A stretch of DNA of 64,000 nt. Source: Micromonospora halophytica (GTDB lineage: Bacteria; Actinomycetota; Actinomycetes; Mycobacteriales; Micromonosporaceae). The first letter of the stretch is position 1, and each line of letters opens with the position of its first letter. A program made the position numbers and the translations under genes. The notes under the pieces were generated by a model. That model made no database searches and had not been told where the DNA came from. It worked only from the letters and a program-made list of their open reading frames with translations. The stretch spans positions 62,001-126,000 of the forward strand of contig NZ_FMDN01000014.1 of assembly GCF_900090245.1 (NCBI RefSeq). The letters are read 5' to 3'. Of the stretch, positions 15,974-25,531 are shown one piece after another.

Positions 15974-18240
15974 GGCCCCGCAAGGTCGACCTGGCATTCG
16001 ACTGGATGCGCAGCCAGCCGCGGCGGGCCTTCCACTACCGCGACGAGGTGTGGGCGGCGCTGGCGGAGCTCCATCCGGACGAGTTCGCCGTGAGCGACGA
16101 CCGCAAGACGCCGTGGTTCTCGCTGCACCGAGACATGACGCAGGACGCCCGTTTCCTTCGTGGTGACAAGGGGATGTTCGAGCTCGTCGACGGCGCCGCC
16201 CTCGATGATTCCCTCCCGGCCGAGGTCGTTGCCATGCCCGACGCGAAGGAACCACGGGTCTGGATCTTCCAGGCCAACCCCAAGTTGTACCGGATCCTTG
16301 AGGCGCTCCAGCATCTCGACCGGATGCAGTTCCTGACCAACCGATACAAGGACCGCATCCAGGTCGGCGACATCGTCCTGCTCTGGATGTCCGGCAACCA
16401 CGCGGGCATCTACGCCCAGGCTCGTGTCGTGGAGGGCGTTGCGGATCGGAAGTCCGATGGCGACGATGCGACATTCTGGGCGGACCCGAGCAGCGGAGCC
16501 ACGACCAAGCCCCGCGTCGTGCTCGCGATCGAGAAGCGGTTCCTCGGCAACCCGCTCCTCAAGACCACCATCGCGGCCACAGAGGGGCTGGGCAACCTGA
16601 TGATCCTCCGGCAGCCGAACGGCACCAACTTCCCCGTCGACGCTGACGCGTGGGAGGTGCTGCAACCGCTCCTGCCCACCGAGGAGGCTCGCGAGCCTGC
16701 GCGAGGGGTCCTCACGTGGGCGATGAAGCGGGCCAGGGGCGGCAAGATCTACGACGAGAGCTGCAACGAGCTGCTCGAGCGCTTCGTCGCCGAGACGTTC
16801 GCCGATGGGGAGGAGCACTCCCGAGACGAGATCACGAGCTGGTTCGCAGCGAACTACCCGCTCTTCAAGCCGATCACCGTCCAGTGCCACATCGAGAAGT
16901 ACACGACCAACTTCCGCAGTCGCGTCCACTACAACGCGACGCCAGAGCACGACCTCCTCTTCCGCGTCGACGACGACTGGGCGCGGCTTCGCCTCTACCG
17001 ACCCGGCGACGATCCCGCGCCGATCCACGACAAGCCCGACGCGCCGAAGGGCTCGAAGGCCAAGACGTCGACGAAGGCGAAGCAAGTCTCGCCCCTCGAT
17101 CGCAATCGGCGGCTGCTCGCGCATCTCGCCACCCTTGGCGAGCTGACGCCGGGGGATCTCGAAGACCTCGGGCTGGAGGAGGCGCACCTGAGCGACTGGC
17201 TCGACTCGATGCTGGCACGTCGCCCCGAGGCGCACGTGGTCACCCCGCTCTTCCTTCACCTCGTCGATGGAGACGCGGGCCCGTCCGCGTTCACCACCCG
17301 GCTCGCGGCACGCTTCATGGGCGAGCACCTGCGGCGACAAGCCCCGGAGCCGATCCCGGGGCTCGAGGAGCACGTCTGGGCTCGGTTCGGACGCTGGCAC
17401 CTGACGCAGCCCCATGGCGGCGATGAGAAGACGCACGCTTACCTGAGCGTGCCCATCCGCGAGCCGCGCGACGTGGCGGCCTCGGAGCGACTCGACCTGT
17501 TCGCTCAGCTTCCGCCGAAGGTGATCGGGGACCTGATTCGAGAGCCCGAGTTCCTCTCGGAGCAGCAGTCCTGGAGCGCCGACGCGGCGTCGAAATCGTC
17601 GGAGGGTCCGCTCAGCACACAGCTCCGTCGAAGCTGGAAGCGTCCGTTGCTTCTCAGCACCGTAGAACTGCTCGTGGCCGACGACGGCCAGGTGCTGATC
17701 GGCAAGATGGAGCGCACCGACGTGATGGAGCGGAGCTACATCGTCGCCGGCCTACCGCTCTGTCGCCACGGCGAGTGGGAGCGTGCCGCCACGCTCGAAC
17801 GCGAGGCTGCCGCAGAGCGACTCATCCAGCACCCGGTCGCGGCGGTGCTCCTGCAGTTCGAGGTTCACCGCCTCTTCGCCGGCCTGTCGGGCGACGTGGT
17901 GGCGCTGATCCACGTCGGTGGGGGTCTGGCGCAGCTCGAGCTCGATGGCACCGGGCGAGGCCCTCTGTGGCGCCACGTCTGCTCGATGCTCGAGCAGGTC
18001 GGCTACAGGCCGGTGGGGGCCAGCACCCAGGATTCGCTCTGGGCGAGCGCCGTCCACGTGATGCTGAAGAACCTCGAGCTGCTCGATGTGTTCGAGCGCG
18101 ACGGCGACGTACTGCATCTGACCGACGACTACCAATCCAAGATCAAGGCTCATCCGGGACACATGCAGAACCGGGGCGAAAAGCCCTACCGCGTTCGCCT
18201 GTCGCAGTTCCTGGCGGAACTCCACGGAGGACAGGTATGA
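15970..18240 (+). CDS. EVE-domain protein, candidate modified-DNA reader
   Basis: A 756-residue protein. Residues 1-75 look like a winged-helix (DLAFDWMRSQPRRAFHYRDEVW). Residues 96-225 form an EVE domain of the PUA-like fold (RVWIFQANPKLYRILEALQ... RIQVGDIVLLWMSGNHAGIYAQARVVEG); EVE domains bind modified bases in DNA or RNA in an aromatic cage. A lysine-rich linker near residues 345-370 separates it from a long unassigned region, and the final about 110 residues match the C-terminus of the preceding protein. In an operon with an adenine methylase the natural reading is a sensor of methylated or phage-modified DNA. This is inferred from the domain, not shown. Confidence 0.75.
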   Translation: MRPRKVDLAFDWMRSQPRRAFHYRDEVWAALAELHPDEFAVSDDRKTPWFSLHRDMTQDARFLRGDKGMFELVDGAALDDSLPAEVVAMPDAKEPRVWIFQANPKLYRILEALQHLDRMQFLTNRYKDRIQVGDIVLLWMSGNHAGIYAQARVVEGVADRKSDGDDATFWADPSSGATTKPRVVLAIEKRFLGNPLLKTTIAATEGLGNLMILRQPNGTNFPVDADAWEVLQPLLPTEEAREPARGVLTWAMKRARGGKIYDESCNELLERFVAETFADGEEHSRDEITSWFAANYPLFKPITVQCHIEKYTTNFRSRVHYNATPEHDLLFRVDDDWARLRLYRPGDDPAPIHDKPDAPKGSKAKTSTKAKQVSPLDRNRRLLAHLATLGELTPGDLEDLGLEEAHLSDWLDSMLARRPEAHVVTPLFLHLVDGDAGPSAFTTRLAARFMGEHLRRQAPEPIPGLEEHVWARFGRWHLTQPHGGDEKTHAYLSVPIREPRDVAASERLDLFAQLPPKVIGDLIREPEFLSEQQSWSADAASKSSEGPLSTQLRRSWKRPLLLSTVELLVADDGQVLIGKMERTDVMERSYIVAGLPLCRHGEWERAATLEREAAAERLIQHPVAAVLLQFEVHRLFAGLSGDVVALIHVGGGLAQLELDGTGRGPLWRHVCSMLEQVGYRPVGASTQDSLWASAVHVMLKNLELLDVFERDGDVLHLTDDYQSKIKAHPGHMQNRGEKPYRVRLSQFLAELHGGQV

Positions 18241-19412
18241 ACACGCCGTTGGTGCGCATCGCGCTCCCCAAGCTGTTCCTATGGAGCGAGGCGGCTCGCA
18301 TCCAGGAGTACCCGGAGGCGGCGTCCCGTGCCGAGCCGGGCCGCGTCTATTCACGGGCCGACCTCGAGCGCGTGGTCTTCGACATCGCTCCTACTATGGA
18401 GTTCAAGGGCGGGGCGCCGCGCGGCAAGGGGACCGACGGCGTCATCAACACGTACGGGATGGAGCGCAGCGGCGCCCGCTACCGCATCAACGGGATCAGC
18501 CTCTTCGAGCGGGTCGACAAGGGCCTTCGGGCCACCGCGGAAGGCGTCGCGCTGGGGAAGGCGTTTCGCGAGGCGGACGCTGACGTCGACTGGGCTCGCG
18601 CCCTCGCGAAGCAGCTGCTTCGACGTGACCCTCGCACGCGCTTGGTGATCGGGCTTTGCCTTGCGGGCTGGCAGCTGGGAGTCGAGGCGCCGGGCGGTAT
18701 CCCCACGGGCGCGTTGTCGCTCACGTCGCCCGAGGGCGATGTCCTCGAGATCGCACAGCGCAACTGCGACGGCTTCAACACGCTGCTGCGCGACAACGCA
18801 GAGCACGCCCTCGGGCCGTGTTGGCGCGCTGACCTTTTGGCTCTGGGCGAAACCGCGGCGGTCGTGTGGGAGGGCGTCCAGGGTGGAACACCCTCGACGA
18901 ACGACCTCCCGACCGCGCTCAAGAAGGCCCTGGCCGTGTTCTTCCACATCCGAGCCTTCGATGGTGGTCCCTCGACCTGGGGCCTGAACGCCGGTGGACT
19001 CGCTGGTGCGCTGGCGGTGGAGAACCTCGTCGAGCTCGGATTCGAGGGAGCAGCGCCTGTGCGGCTGACCGACGACGAGGCGTTCGCGCGGGCGCTTCGC
19101 GATTGCACGGACGCCGAGGGCTTTCTCATCGTGAGTCAGCTCGGCGAGCGCTTCGGCGAGCTCCTTCAGGTGCCGGACGAGGATCGAGCCGCCGTCCTCG
19201 ACAGCTACATCCGGACGGTGATGTACCACGACCAGCTGCGGGTGCTCGACCGCCACCCAGGACAGCCCCGCATGGGACGAGGGCTGTTCGGCGAGCCCGG
19301 TGCACGTCGCGTCCGGTTCGAGTTCACGCCCATCCACAAGACCACGAACGTCGAGACCGAGGAGCAGACCCCCGCGGGTTCATCCAGCGAGAAGCAGGGA
19401 GAAGACCGATGA
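18237..19412 (+). CDS. Unrecognised defence-operon protein
   Basis: A 391-residue protein with an ATG overlapping the EVE gene stop. I see no known motif. It has a mixed alpha/beta N-terminus (IALPKLFLWSEAARIQEYP), a lysine/glycine-rich segment (EFKGGAPRGKGTDGV) that could contact phosphate or nucleic acid, and a Ser/Thr/Glu-rich charged tail after residue 360. There is no membrane segment. It lies directly upstream of the giant ATPase with a 4-nt overlap, so the two are likely made in equal amounts and may interact. Confidence 0.55.
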   Translation: MNTPLVRIALPKLFLWSEAARIQEYPEAASRAEPGRVYSRADLERVVFDIAPTMEFKGGAPRGKGTDGVINTYGMERSGARYRINGISLFERVDKGLRATAEGVALGKAFREADADVDWARALAKQLLRRDPRTRLVIGLCLAGWQLGVEAPGGIPTGALSLTSPEGDVLEIAQRNCDGFNTLLRDNAEHALGPCWRADLLALGETAAVVWEGVQGGTPSTNDLPTALKKALAVFFHIRAFDGGPSTWGLNAGGLAGALAVENLVELGFEGAAPVRLTDDEAFARALRDCTDAEGFLIVSQLGERFGELLQVPDEDRAAVLDSYIRTVMYHDQLRVLDRHPGQPRMGRGLFGEPGARRVRFEFTPIHKTTNVETEEQTPAGSSSEKQGEDR

Positions 19413-22400
19413 ACATTACCAAGCCGTGGGCCGCCAAGGGGGTGGCGCTCTATCCGCCTTCCTTCTGCATGGTGGGCCAGAACCAGGTGTTCAACGCACT
19501 CCACCAGTTCCGTCGGTCCTTCTGGGACGGTGCGGCGAACGACATTGCCGGCTTCTTCATCGCGTTCGGCGACTGGGGTCTGGGCAAGACGCGGCTTGGA
19601 TACGAGCTCGTTGCGGAAGCGACGGGTCGTGTCGACTGGTGGCTGCTCAACAAGAACGAGTACGTCATCCCGCCCTTCCATCAGGCAGACAAGAAGCCGC
19701 GTGTGCTCGAGCCGGCGCTGCAGGATGGGGTCCTGCCGCTCTACATCCGCTACAGCACCGTGTGCGACGACGCGCTCGACGCTGCGACGTGGGTGGCTCG
19801 CCTGGCGGTCGAAGCCCTGCGGCACACGTTGCACGCGGACCCTGCGGCTGGCGGTCCGCGGGATCTCTACGAGGACCTCAAAGCGGCGATGCAGGCTAAG
19901 GGCGTAAATCTGAAGGCGCTCTCGCTTGTCGACGACGACACCCGATCGTTCGAGGACCGGCTTCACGATGCGAAGAAGGTCTTGCGTGATGCTGGCCTGA
20001 ACCACCTCTGGATCGTCGTCGACGAGGTCGAGACGCCCGGTGACCTGAAGCGGGGCCTGCGTGAGGACACGCAGACCAAGGTCGACGACGAGTACCTCCT
20101 GATGGTCTCGGAGGTCATCAAGCACGAGAACTGGCGAAACCAGCATCCGGACGTGAACTTCCTGCTGCTGTGCAGCGTGGGCATGCGCGACCAGATCCAC
20201 ATTGGTCCGAACCTGCGGCGAGCGAGCTCGGTTACGATCGAGCCGAACCAGCTGACCGACGTGCAGAGCTACGTTGATCACATCAAGGGCAGCCTGGTCG
20301 ACCCGCACGCCGTCGAGTATCCGGTGGGCACGCTTGAGGGCGCGTTCCTTTCGGCCAATCGGAACTTCGGCTGGCTGAACGTGATCATGGCGTCCATCCA
20401 CGAGACGCACGTCCGGCACAGGGAGCGCGGCGACGGCTCGAGTGCGTGGGAGCTCCTGAAGGACTTCGCCAAGACCGATGCCCGGGCCACGCACATATTC
20501 AACGACGACGCCGTCCTGCCCCTGCTCGGCAAGGTGACCGGGGTCCCCAAGCAGGACGTGGAGCGGCTCGTGTATGGCCAGCTGCCGGCGCCGGTCGGCG
20601 GAGCGGCGAAGGCGGCGTTGACCGAGGAGATGGCCGATGCGCTGCTCGCCCACGAGGTCGCGGGCCGGGGGCACGCCTTCGCGGAGCTCTTCCAGGTTCA
20701 CATCGACGAGCGCGCGCTGGCGAACGAGCTGACCCGCCCCGAGTTCGGCTTCAAGGCGAAGGAAGGGAAGACCGACACGTACTTCACCCCGAACTGCGAG
20801 GTGTCCGTCGTCGGACTGCTCGAGGCCTTGCGCGCCTTCTCCGTTGCGGTCGGGGGAGCCCCGGGCGCGGCTGGTGACTTCGTCGTCTACACCGACCTCG
20901 AGCAGTGGGGCGAGCAGCTCGCGGCGCTCTACCCGCGCGAGGGCATCGAGTTCGCGGCCGAATCGCTCCACCGCATCTTCTCGAAGCCCGGGTACCGGGT
21001 CGACGGTGCCCGGTTCATCGGGATGTCGTTCCGGCTGTGGCGCGAGTTCAACAAGCTCCTGGTCTCGGCGGCCGAGAGCGTTCGCTTCTTCAAGGACGGC
21101 AAGCACGAGGCTCCCCTCGACCAGTACGTTCGCGGCGTCAGCCAGACGAAGGCGAAGCGCGGGGCGGCGATCTGCCTCGGCCTCGCGAAGCTCCTCGACG
21201 ACCACCTCAAGGACGACGACACCAAGCAGGTCTCGGGGCTCAAAGACGTTCCGCACAAGGCGCTCAACTCCGCGTTCGGCTCGCCGTCGATCGACGGACT
21301 TCGGGTCACGCCGGATGGTCGGTGCACGATCGTGTACTGCCTGGACGCGCAGGAGACCCTCGACAAGGTACGCGCCTACATCGGTCTCGAGCGGGTCCAC
21401 CCGATCCTCGTCCTGTTCCCGGCAAGCGCGGACGTGGCCTCGTTCGAGCAGCAGCTCGATGCGTCGCCGGCCCTCCGCCGCTGCGTCTTGACGCGGCGCC
21501 TCGTGTCGCAGGAGGAGGAGTTCCTTCTCAAGTACTCGGGCCGGGGCTCCGCCTACAACGCCCACGAGGCACGCCTGAGCAAAGTCGCGAAGGGGCTCGA
21601 GGGTTCCTACCGCGACGAGTGGCAAGCGAAGAGCCGGGAGTGGGCGAACGGTCTCCGCAAGACCGGCTACCTCCTCGCTCCCATTTGGAGCCGCAAGACC
21701 GGCAGCAACACGGCCGATTTCGCGAAGGGCTACCGTTACATGTTGGCGAAGGACTGCTCGCTCGATGCAGCCGTAGACACGGCCGGCGGACCCCTGAACA
21801 ACGTGGAGTTCGAGAACTGCCGGCAGGCGGCGAAGAAGAACATCGATGCACCTGCCGCGTGGAAGTACGGCGACCTCCTCGGCGTGCTGACGACCGACGG
21901 CAGCCTGCTTCCGAAGGTGCCCCGGTGCTTCTTCGCGCTCCTCCAGGAGCTCAAGACGCAGTCGGCCGTGAGCAAGCTCGCCAACCGCTTCTTCTTCGCG
22001 GTACCCGACAGCGAGATGAAGGCGCCGCAGCAGCTCGAGCAGATCCTCGAGGTGCTCATCGGCATCGGGCTCGTCCGCAAGAAGAACGACCTCTACAAGG
22101 CCGTCGACCGGACGATGCTCGAGAGCCGCCGCCAGTCGGCGTCGACCTGGCTCGAGGGGGAGTGCAAGGACTCGATCAAGAAGCTCATTGACCTGTTCCC
22201 CACCCAGGCCAGCATTCTGCTGAGCAACAACTACCCCACGGCCAAGCAGCAGCTGGTGACGGCGGAAAAGCAGATCCAGCAGGTGAGCTCGGACCACCTG
22301 ACCGCCGATATCGACAGCCTGACCGAGGGATCGCTCAAGACGGTCGTCGCTCAGGTCCGCGACATCGAGGAGCGCATCCTCGGGGTGTGCCCGCTTGAGA

Positions 22401-23488
22401 TCGGCGAGACGACGCTCGACTTCGACTGCTCGCCGGCGCGAATTCTGTCTTACGAGACCCGGTATTCGACGCTCTCGCTGTGGGAGCGCGTCGCCTTCCT
22501 GGCGTGGCTGAAGAAGACGTTCCTGGAGACTCGGGACGAGATGATTGAGGAGATTGACCATCTGCTGGGCGAGGCGGCCACGCTCGATGAGGCCGAGGGC
22601 CACCCGTTCCCCGTCGCCCCGGTCACGCTGCCACTCAAGGCCATCAAGTCCGAGCTCGAGAACGCGGTGAAAGGGCCCGCCGCGGCAGGCACGCAGACGC
22701 GGATGGCGACGATCCCGGTCGCGTCGTACACGCTGATGATCGACCAGTACCTGGTCAACTCGCAGTACGAGCATGCGTGGAAGCGCATGGACGCGCTGAA
22801 GGACCTGATCAGCCAGGAGCGGCCCGGTAGCTTCTTCGCGCGGTTTAAGAAGCTCCATGAGCAGTGGGCGAAGGCGGTCAAGGACTACAAGGCCGCCGCC
22901 TCCGCGTGGCAGTCGCTGGGCGACTTCGCGGCCGACGCTCCGCAATCGGTGCAGGCCTCGCTCAACCCGCTCAAGCTCGAGGTCCAGAAGTTCCGCGGCC
23001 TCGTGGAGGGAGGCCTGAAGCAGCAGGTGCAATCGCTGATCGACGAAGTGGCGGAGACCGAGCTCTTGAAGAGCCTGGAGACCGAGGTTGTCGCGACCGC
23101 GCAAGCGGTCCAGGGGCTCCCGCAGCAGGTCACCGAGAAGCTCGACGAGCTCAAGGCGGGACTCCGGCAGGTGATCCGGCAGAAGGAACTGCGCGCGCTC
23201 AACCGGGTCCTGAAGTCGAACGGGAAGCCGGCCAAGGCGGAGCCAACACCAGCTGCGACCTTCGGGACCACGAAGGCGCGCTACGAGGCGTTTAACGGCC
23301 AGGTCTCCCAGGAGGGCGCAGGCTTCTTCGAGGGCGCTGGCACGGACGTCCACTTCGGTCTGTGGGTCGACATCTCCGGCGACCTGGAGGCCGGCTCCTA
23401 CGACGAAGACCAGCACCCGGACCACGCCGACGCGATTCGCGAGCTCAAGGAGATGAAGCTGATCCGCTCGAGGCTGGAGCTCCGATGA
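19409..23488 (+). CDS. Giant P-loop ATPase (1359 aa) of the defence operon
   Basis: A large AAA+/STAND-like NTPase. Walker A is GDWGLGKT at residues 54-61 and a Walker B-like strand HLWIVVDEVE lies near residues 200-208. The remaining over 1000 residues have no catalytic motif that I recognise and end in coiled-coil-like helices (about residues 1190-1270, many Q/E/K heptads). The size and the N-terminal placement of the ATPase domain resemble BrxC/PglY of BREX/Pgl and the large ATPases of MADS-like systems; a precise family could not be assigned. It overlaps both neighbours by 4 nt. The likely role is an energy-driven scaffold or checkpoint that couples sensing to the nuclease step. Confidence 0.75.
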   Translation: MNITKPWAAKGVALYPPSFCMVGQNQVFNALHQFRRSFWDGAANDIAGFFIAFGDWGLGKTRLGYELVAEATGRVDWWLLNKNEYVIPPFHQADKKPRVLEPALQDGVLPLYIRYSTVCDDALDAATWVARLAVEALRHTLHADPAAGGPRDLYEDLKAAMQAKGVNLKALSLVDDDTRSFEDRLHDAKKVLRDAGLNHLWIVVDEVETPGDLKRGLREDTQTKVDDEYLLMVSEVIKHENWRNQHPDVNFLLLCSVGMRDQIHIGPNLRRASSVTIEPNQLTDVQSYVDHIKGSLVDPHAVEYPVGTLEGAFLSANRNFGWLNVIMASIHETHVRHRERGDGSSAWELLKDFAKTDARATHIFNDDAVLPLLGKVTGVPKQDVERLVYGQLPAPVGGAAKAALTEEMADALLAHEVAGRGHAFAELFQVHIDERALANELTRPEFGFKAKEGKTDTYFTPNCEVSVVGLLEALRAFSVAVGGAPGAAGDFVVYTDLEQWGEQLAALYPREGIEFAAESLHRIFSKPGYRVDGARFIGMSFRLWREFNKLLVSAAESVRFFKDGKHEAPLDQYVRGVSQTKAKRGAAICLGLAKLLDDHLKDDDTKQVSGLKDVPHKALNSAFGSPSIDGLRVTPDGRCTIVYCLDAQETLDKVRAYIGLERVHPILVLFPASADVASFEQQLDASPALRRCVLTRRLVSQEEEFLLKYSGRGSAYNAHEARLSKVAKGLEGSYRDEWQAKSREWANGLRKTGYLLAPIWSRKTGSNTADFAKGYRYMLAKDCSLDAAVDTAGGPLNNVEFENCRQAAKKNIDAPAAWKYGDLLGVLTTDGSLLPKVPRCFFALLQELKTQSAVSKLANRFFFAVPDSEMKAPQQLEQILEVLIGIGLVRKKNDLYKAVDRTMLESRRQSASTWLEGECKDSIKKLIDLFPTQASILLSNNYPTAKQQLVTAEKQIQQVSSDHLTADIDSLTEGSLKTVVAQVRDIEERILGVCPLEIGETTLDFDCSPARILSYETRYSTLSLWERVAFLAWLKKTFLETRDEMIEEIDHLLGEAATLDEAEGHPFPVAPVTLPLKAIKSELENAVKGPAAAGTQTRMATIPVASYTLMIDQYLVNSQYEHAWKRMDALKDLISQERPGSFFARFKKLHEQWAKAVKDYKAAASAWQSLGDFAADAPQSVQASLNPLKLEVQKFRGLVEGGLKQQVQSLIDEVAETELLKSLETEVVATAQAVQGLPQQVTEKLDELKAGLRQVIRQKELRALNRVLKSNGKPAKAEPTPAATFGTTKARYEAFNGQVSQEGAGFFEGAGTDVHFGLWVDISGDLEAGSYDEDQHPDHADAIRELKEMKLIRSRLELR

Positions 23489-24393
23489 AAGCGCGCATCG
23501 TCGAAGCACAGGCGGACCTGTTCGAGGTCGGCGTCCTCTCGCAGACGGCAGAGGTCGAGAGCGTTCCCATGGATCGGCTCCTGGCTGATCCGTCGGGACC
23601 TCCGCTCGTCGTCATTGGTGGGCTGCTGGATGCCGAGCGCCTCGTCGAGATGCGCAAACTGTCGTCCGCACTCGCGCGGGCGCGGGTCGCCGTCATCGTC
23701 GTGCCGCCGTTCACAGGTCTAGACCTCGGCCGCTACTTCGAGACGCCGGTCCAGCTGGGAGTCCGACGCCGCGCCGCGTATTCGGCTGCTCGCATCACCG
23801 ACGGTGCGCTCGAGGAGATCCTCGGCGGAGAGGTGAAGGTCCGGTCGGACCACTTCTTCGACACGGCGCTCGGCGCAGGCGTGCTTGCCGTGGATGCCCA
23901 GAGCAAGCCCGTGCTCCTCCGGTACCAGGCGACCAACACCGCGGGTCCGGTGTTCTTCTCCACGCTCCAGCTGCTTACCTACACGGCGCTGACCGACGAG
24001 GCGCATCGCCAGAGCCTGCTTTGGCACCTCTTGTCGTGGACTCCGACGGTCACGGCGGAGGCCAGGGAGATCGCACGGCAGCCGCCGAGCCCGCCGACGG
24101 CCGAGGCAGTCGGCGAAGGGGTGCTCGTCCCCATTGTGCTGCTCCTTGCGGCCGGCGGCCCGCAGACAGCAGAGCTTCTGCGATCTCGAGCCGGGGCGCT
24201 CCTTGGCGTGGACCTGAGCGCGAACGACGTCGGTCGAGCCCTCGAGGAGCTCACGCGTCAGGGGCTCTCGGCCTCCGACGCGTCGGCAGTGAGCGATCGC
24301 GGGGCTCTCGTCCGGTTTCTCGAGCAGCGCGGGATGCACCCGTACCTGCGTGAGCTTGGGGCCTTGCTCGCCTCAGAGGAGACGATCACATGA
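23485..24393 (+). CDS. Unknown protein with possible amidotransferase-like N-terminal fold
   Basis: A 302-residue protein. The first half contains alternating beta-strand/helix segments (PPLVVIGGLLDAERLVEM, RVAVIVVPPFTGLDLGRYF) reminiscent of class I glutamine amidotransferase-like or DUF4159-type Rossmann folds, without the catalytic Cys. The C-terminal 90 residues (LLRSRAGALLGVDLSANDVGRALEELTRQGL) look like a winged helix. It overlaps the giant ATPase gene and the following NurA-like gene by 4 nt each. The function is unknown. Confidence 0.5.
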   Translation: MKARIVEAQADLFEVGVLSQTAEVESVPMDRLLADPSGPPLVVIGGLLDAERLVEMRKLSSALARARVAVIVVPPFTGLDLGRYFETPVQLGVRRRAAYSAARITDGALEEILGGEVKVRSDHFFDTALGAGVLAVDAQSKPVLLRYQATNTAGPVFFSTLQLLTYTALTDEAHRQSLLWHLLSWTPTVTAEAREIARQPPSPPTAEAVGEGVLVPIVLLLAAGGPQTAELLRSRAGALLGVDLSANDVGRALEELTRQGLSASDASAVSDRGALVRFLEQRGMHPYLRELGALLASEETIT

Positions 24394-25529
24394 AGAGCAT
24401 CGAGCTGGCTCGCGCGCTCGCCGCGGCGATGAGCCTGCGGCTTCCCGGCACTGCCGGGAAGATCGCCAACAAGATGCGGTACATCGACGCGAAGGCCCCG
24501 CTCTTCGTGCGTGGCGGCATCATCCGCAGCATCGAGTCGCGCCGGTTCGATCGTGTCTACGCCGTCGGAGTTTCCTCCAAGAGCCGGAGCATGCCCGCCC
24601 TGGGCGGCATCCTCTATGGAGCCGCGGCCCTCCGCCACGACATCGTCGTGTCTGGCAACCAGGTGACGGAGGGCTTCCAGGACAGCCGCGTCGACATCAA
24701 CGACATGAACTTCCTGGACGCGTCCGAGCGACTTGCATGGAAGGAGTACATCCTCGTCTACCAGCTCCTGACGGACCTGCTGGATTCGGACACGAAACCG
24801 GATGTCATCTTCGTCGACATCCCGCTCCTTGTCCCGCGTGCCGAGCAGAGTCTCAGCCTCGCCGAGCCCGACGTCGAGGAGGAGTGGCGCGAGCTGATCG
24901 AGGTGATGGAGGCGTTCTGGCAGCGGTTCCTGCCGTCCATCTACCCGAACGACCCGAACGGTCCGTTCCTCGTCTCGCTTCAGTCGCGCCGCGACCTCAA
25001 CGCCGCCGTCTTGAACGCGCTCCGTGAGAAGGGACCGGCGGGTTCCCCCGAGGCGATCAGCAGCGAAACGCTGGACCTCGTGCAAAGCGAGTGGGTGCAG
25101 CTGCGGCGGGTCGGTGTTCTCCGCTTCCTCCGTGGTGCCCTGCGCGCAGGGCATCGGACGGCCGCCTACTACTACGAAGCGCTGGGGCGCCAGATGAAGC
25201 GCTTCGAGCCTCGGACGGTCGCGAACCACGGGCTCATCGGCTTCCACATCCAGGTTGGCCTCCGAACGCCGATCTGGAAGATCGAGACCGTCGGTGCTCC
25301 GGGGCAGTGGAACTCCGAGGCCCTCGACAGGCTGGCCAGCATCACCGCCTTCCTGACGCTGAACGACAACCCGCGGATGAAGCCGCTGCCGCTCTGGTAC
25401 GCCGAGCAGCTCGTGATGATGCCGCGCGAGGTCCTGTCCAACTACCTTCGTTCGACCCTGGGCATGCTCAAGGACCGTGCCGTTGATCGAGCCTGGCTCG
25501 AGGGCGTCGACACCATGGATGAGGAGTGA
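24390..25529 (+). CDS. NurA-like candidate nuclease paired with HerA
   Basis: A 379-residue protein encoded immediately before the HerA-type ATPase. The order NurA-HerA is the archaeal and bacterial nuclease/helicase pair. The pattern fits the NurA RNase H-like fold: a first strand (DRVYAVGVSSKSRSMPA), a long helical insertion, then a strand at TKPDVIFVDIPLL where NurA has its second acidic motif. The first motif lacks the usual DGS aspartate (VGVSS), so activity is in doubt. C-terminal blocks (RTPIWKIETVG, PLWYAEQLVMM) agree with the NurA C-terminal region in being rich in hydrophobic strands. The call rests on context plus weak pattern. Confidence 0.45.
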   Translation: MKSIELARALAAAMSLRLPGTAGKIANKMRYIDAKAPLFVRGGIIRSIESRRFDRVYAVGVSSKSRSMPALGGILYGAAALRHDIVVSGNQVTEGFQDSRVDINDMNFLDASERLAWKEYILVYQLLTDLLDSDTKPDVIFVDIPLLVPRAEQSLSLAEPDVEEEWRELIEVMEAFWQRFLPSIYPNDPNGPFLVSLQSRRDLNAAVLNALREKGPAGSPEAISSETLDLVQSEWVQLRRVGVLRFLRGALRAGHRTAAYYYEALGRQMKRFEPRTVANHGLIGFHIQVGLRTPIWKIETVGAPGQWNSEALDRLASITAFLTLNDNPRMKPLPLWYAEQLVMMPREVLSNYLRSTLGMLKDRAVDRAWLEGVDTMDEE

Positions 25530-25531
25530 GC

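Noticed and set aside
19205..23509. Very long minus-strand open frame (1434 codons) opposite the giant ATPase gene
   Set aside because: It is an antisense shadow: the plus-strand frame has Walker motifs, operon overlaps and normal codon use, while the minus frame is Arg/Leu/Val-rich with no motif.
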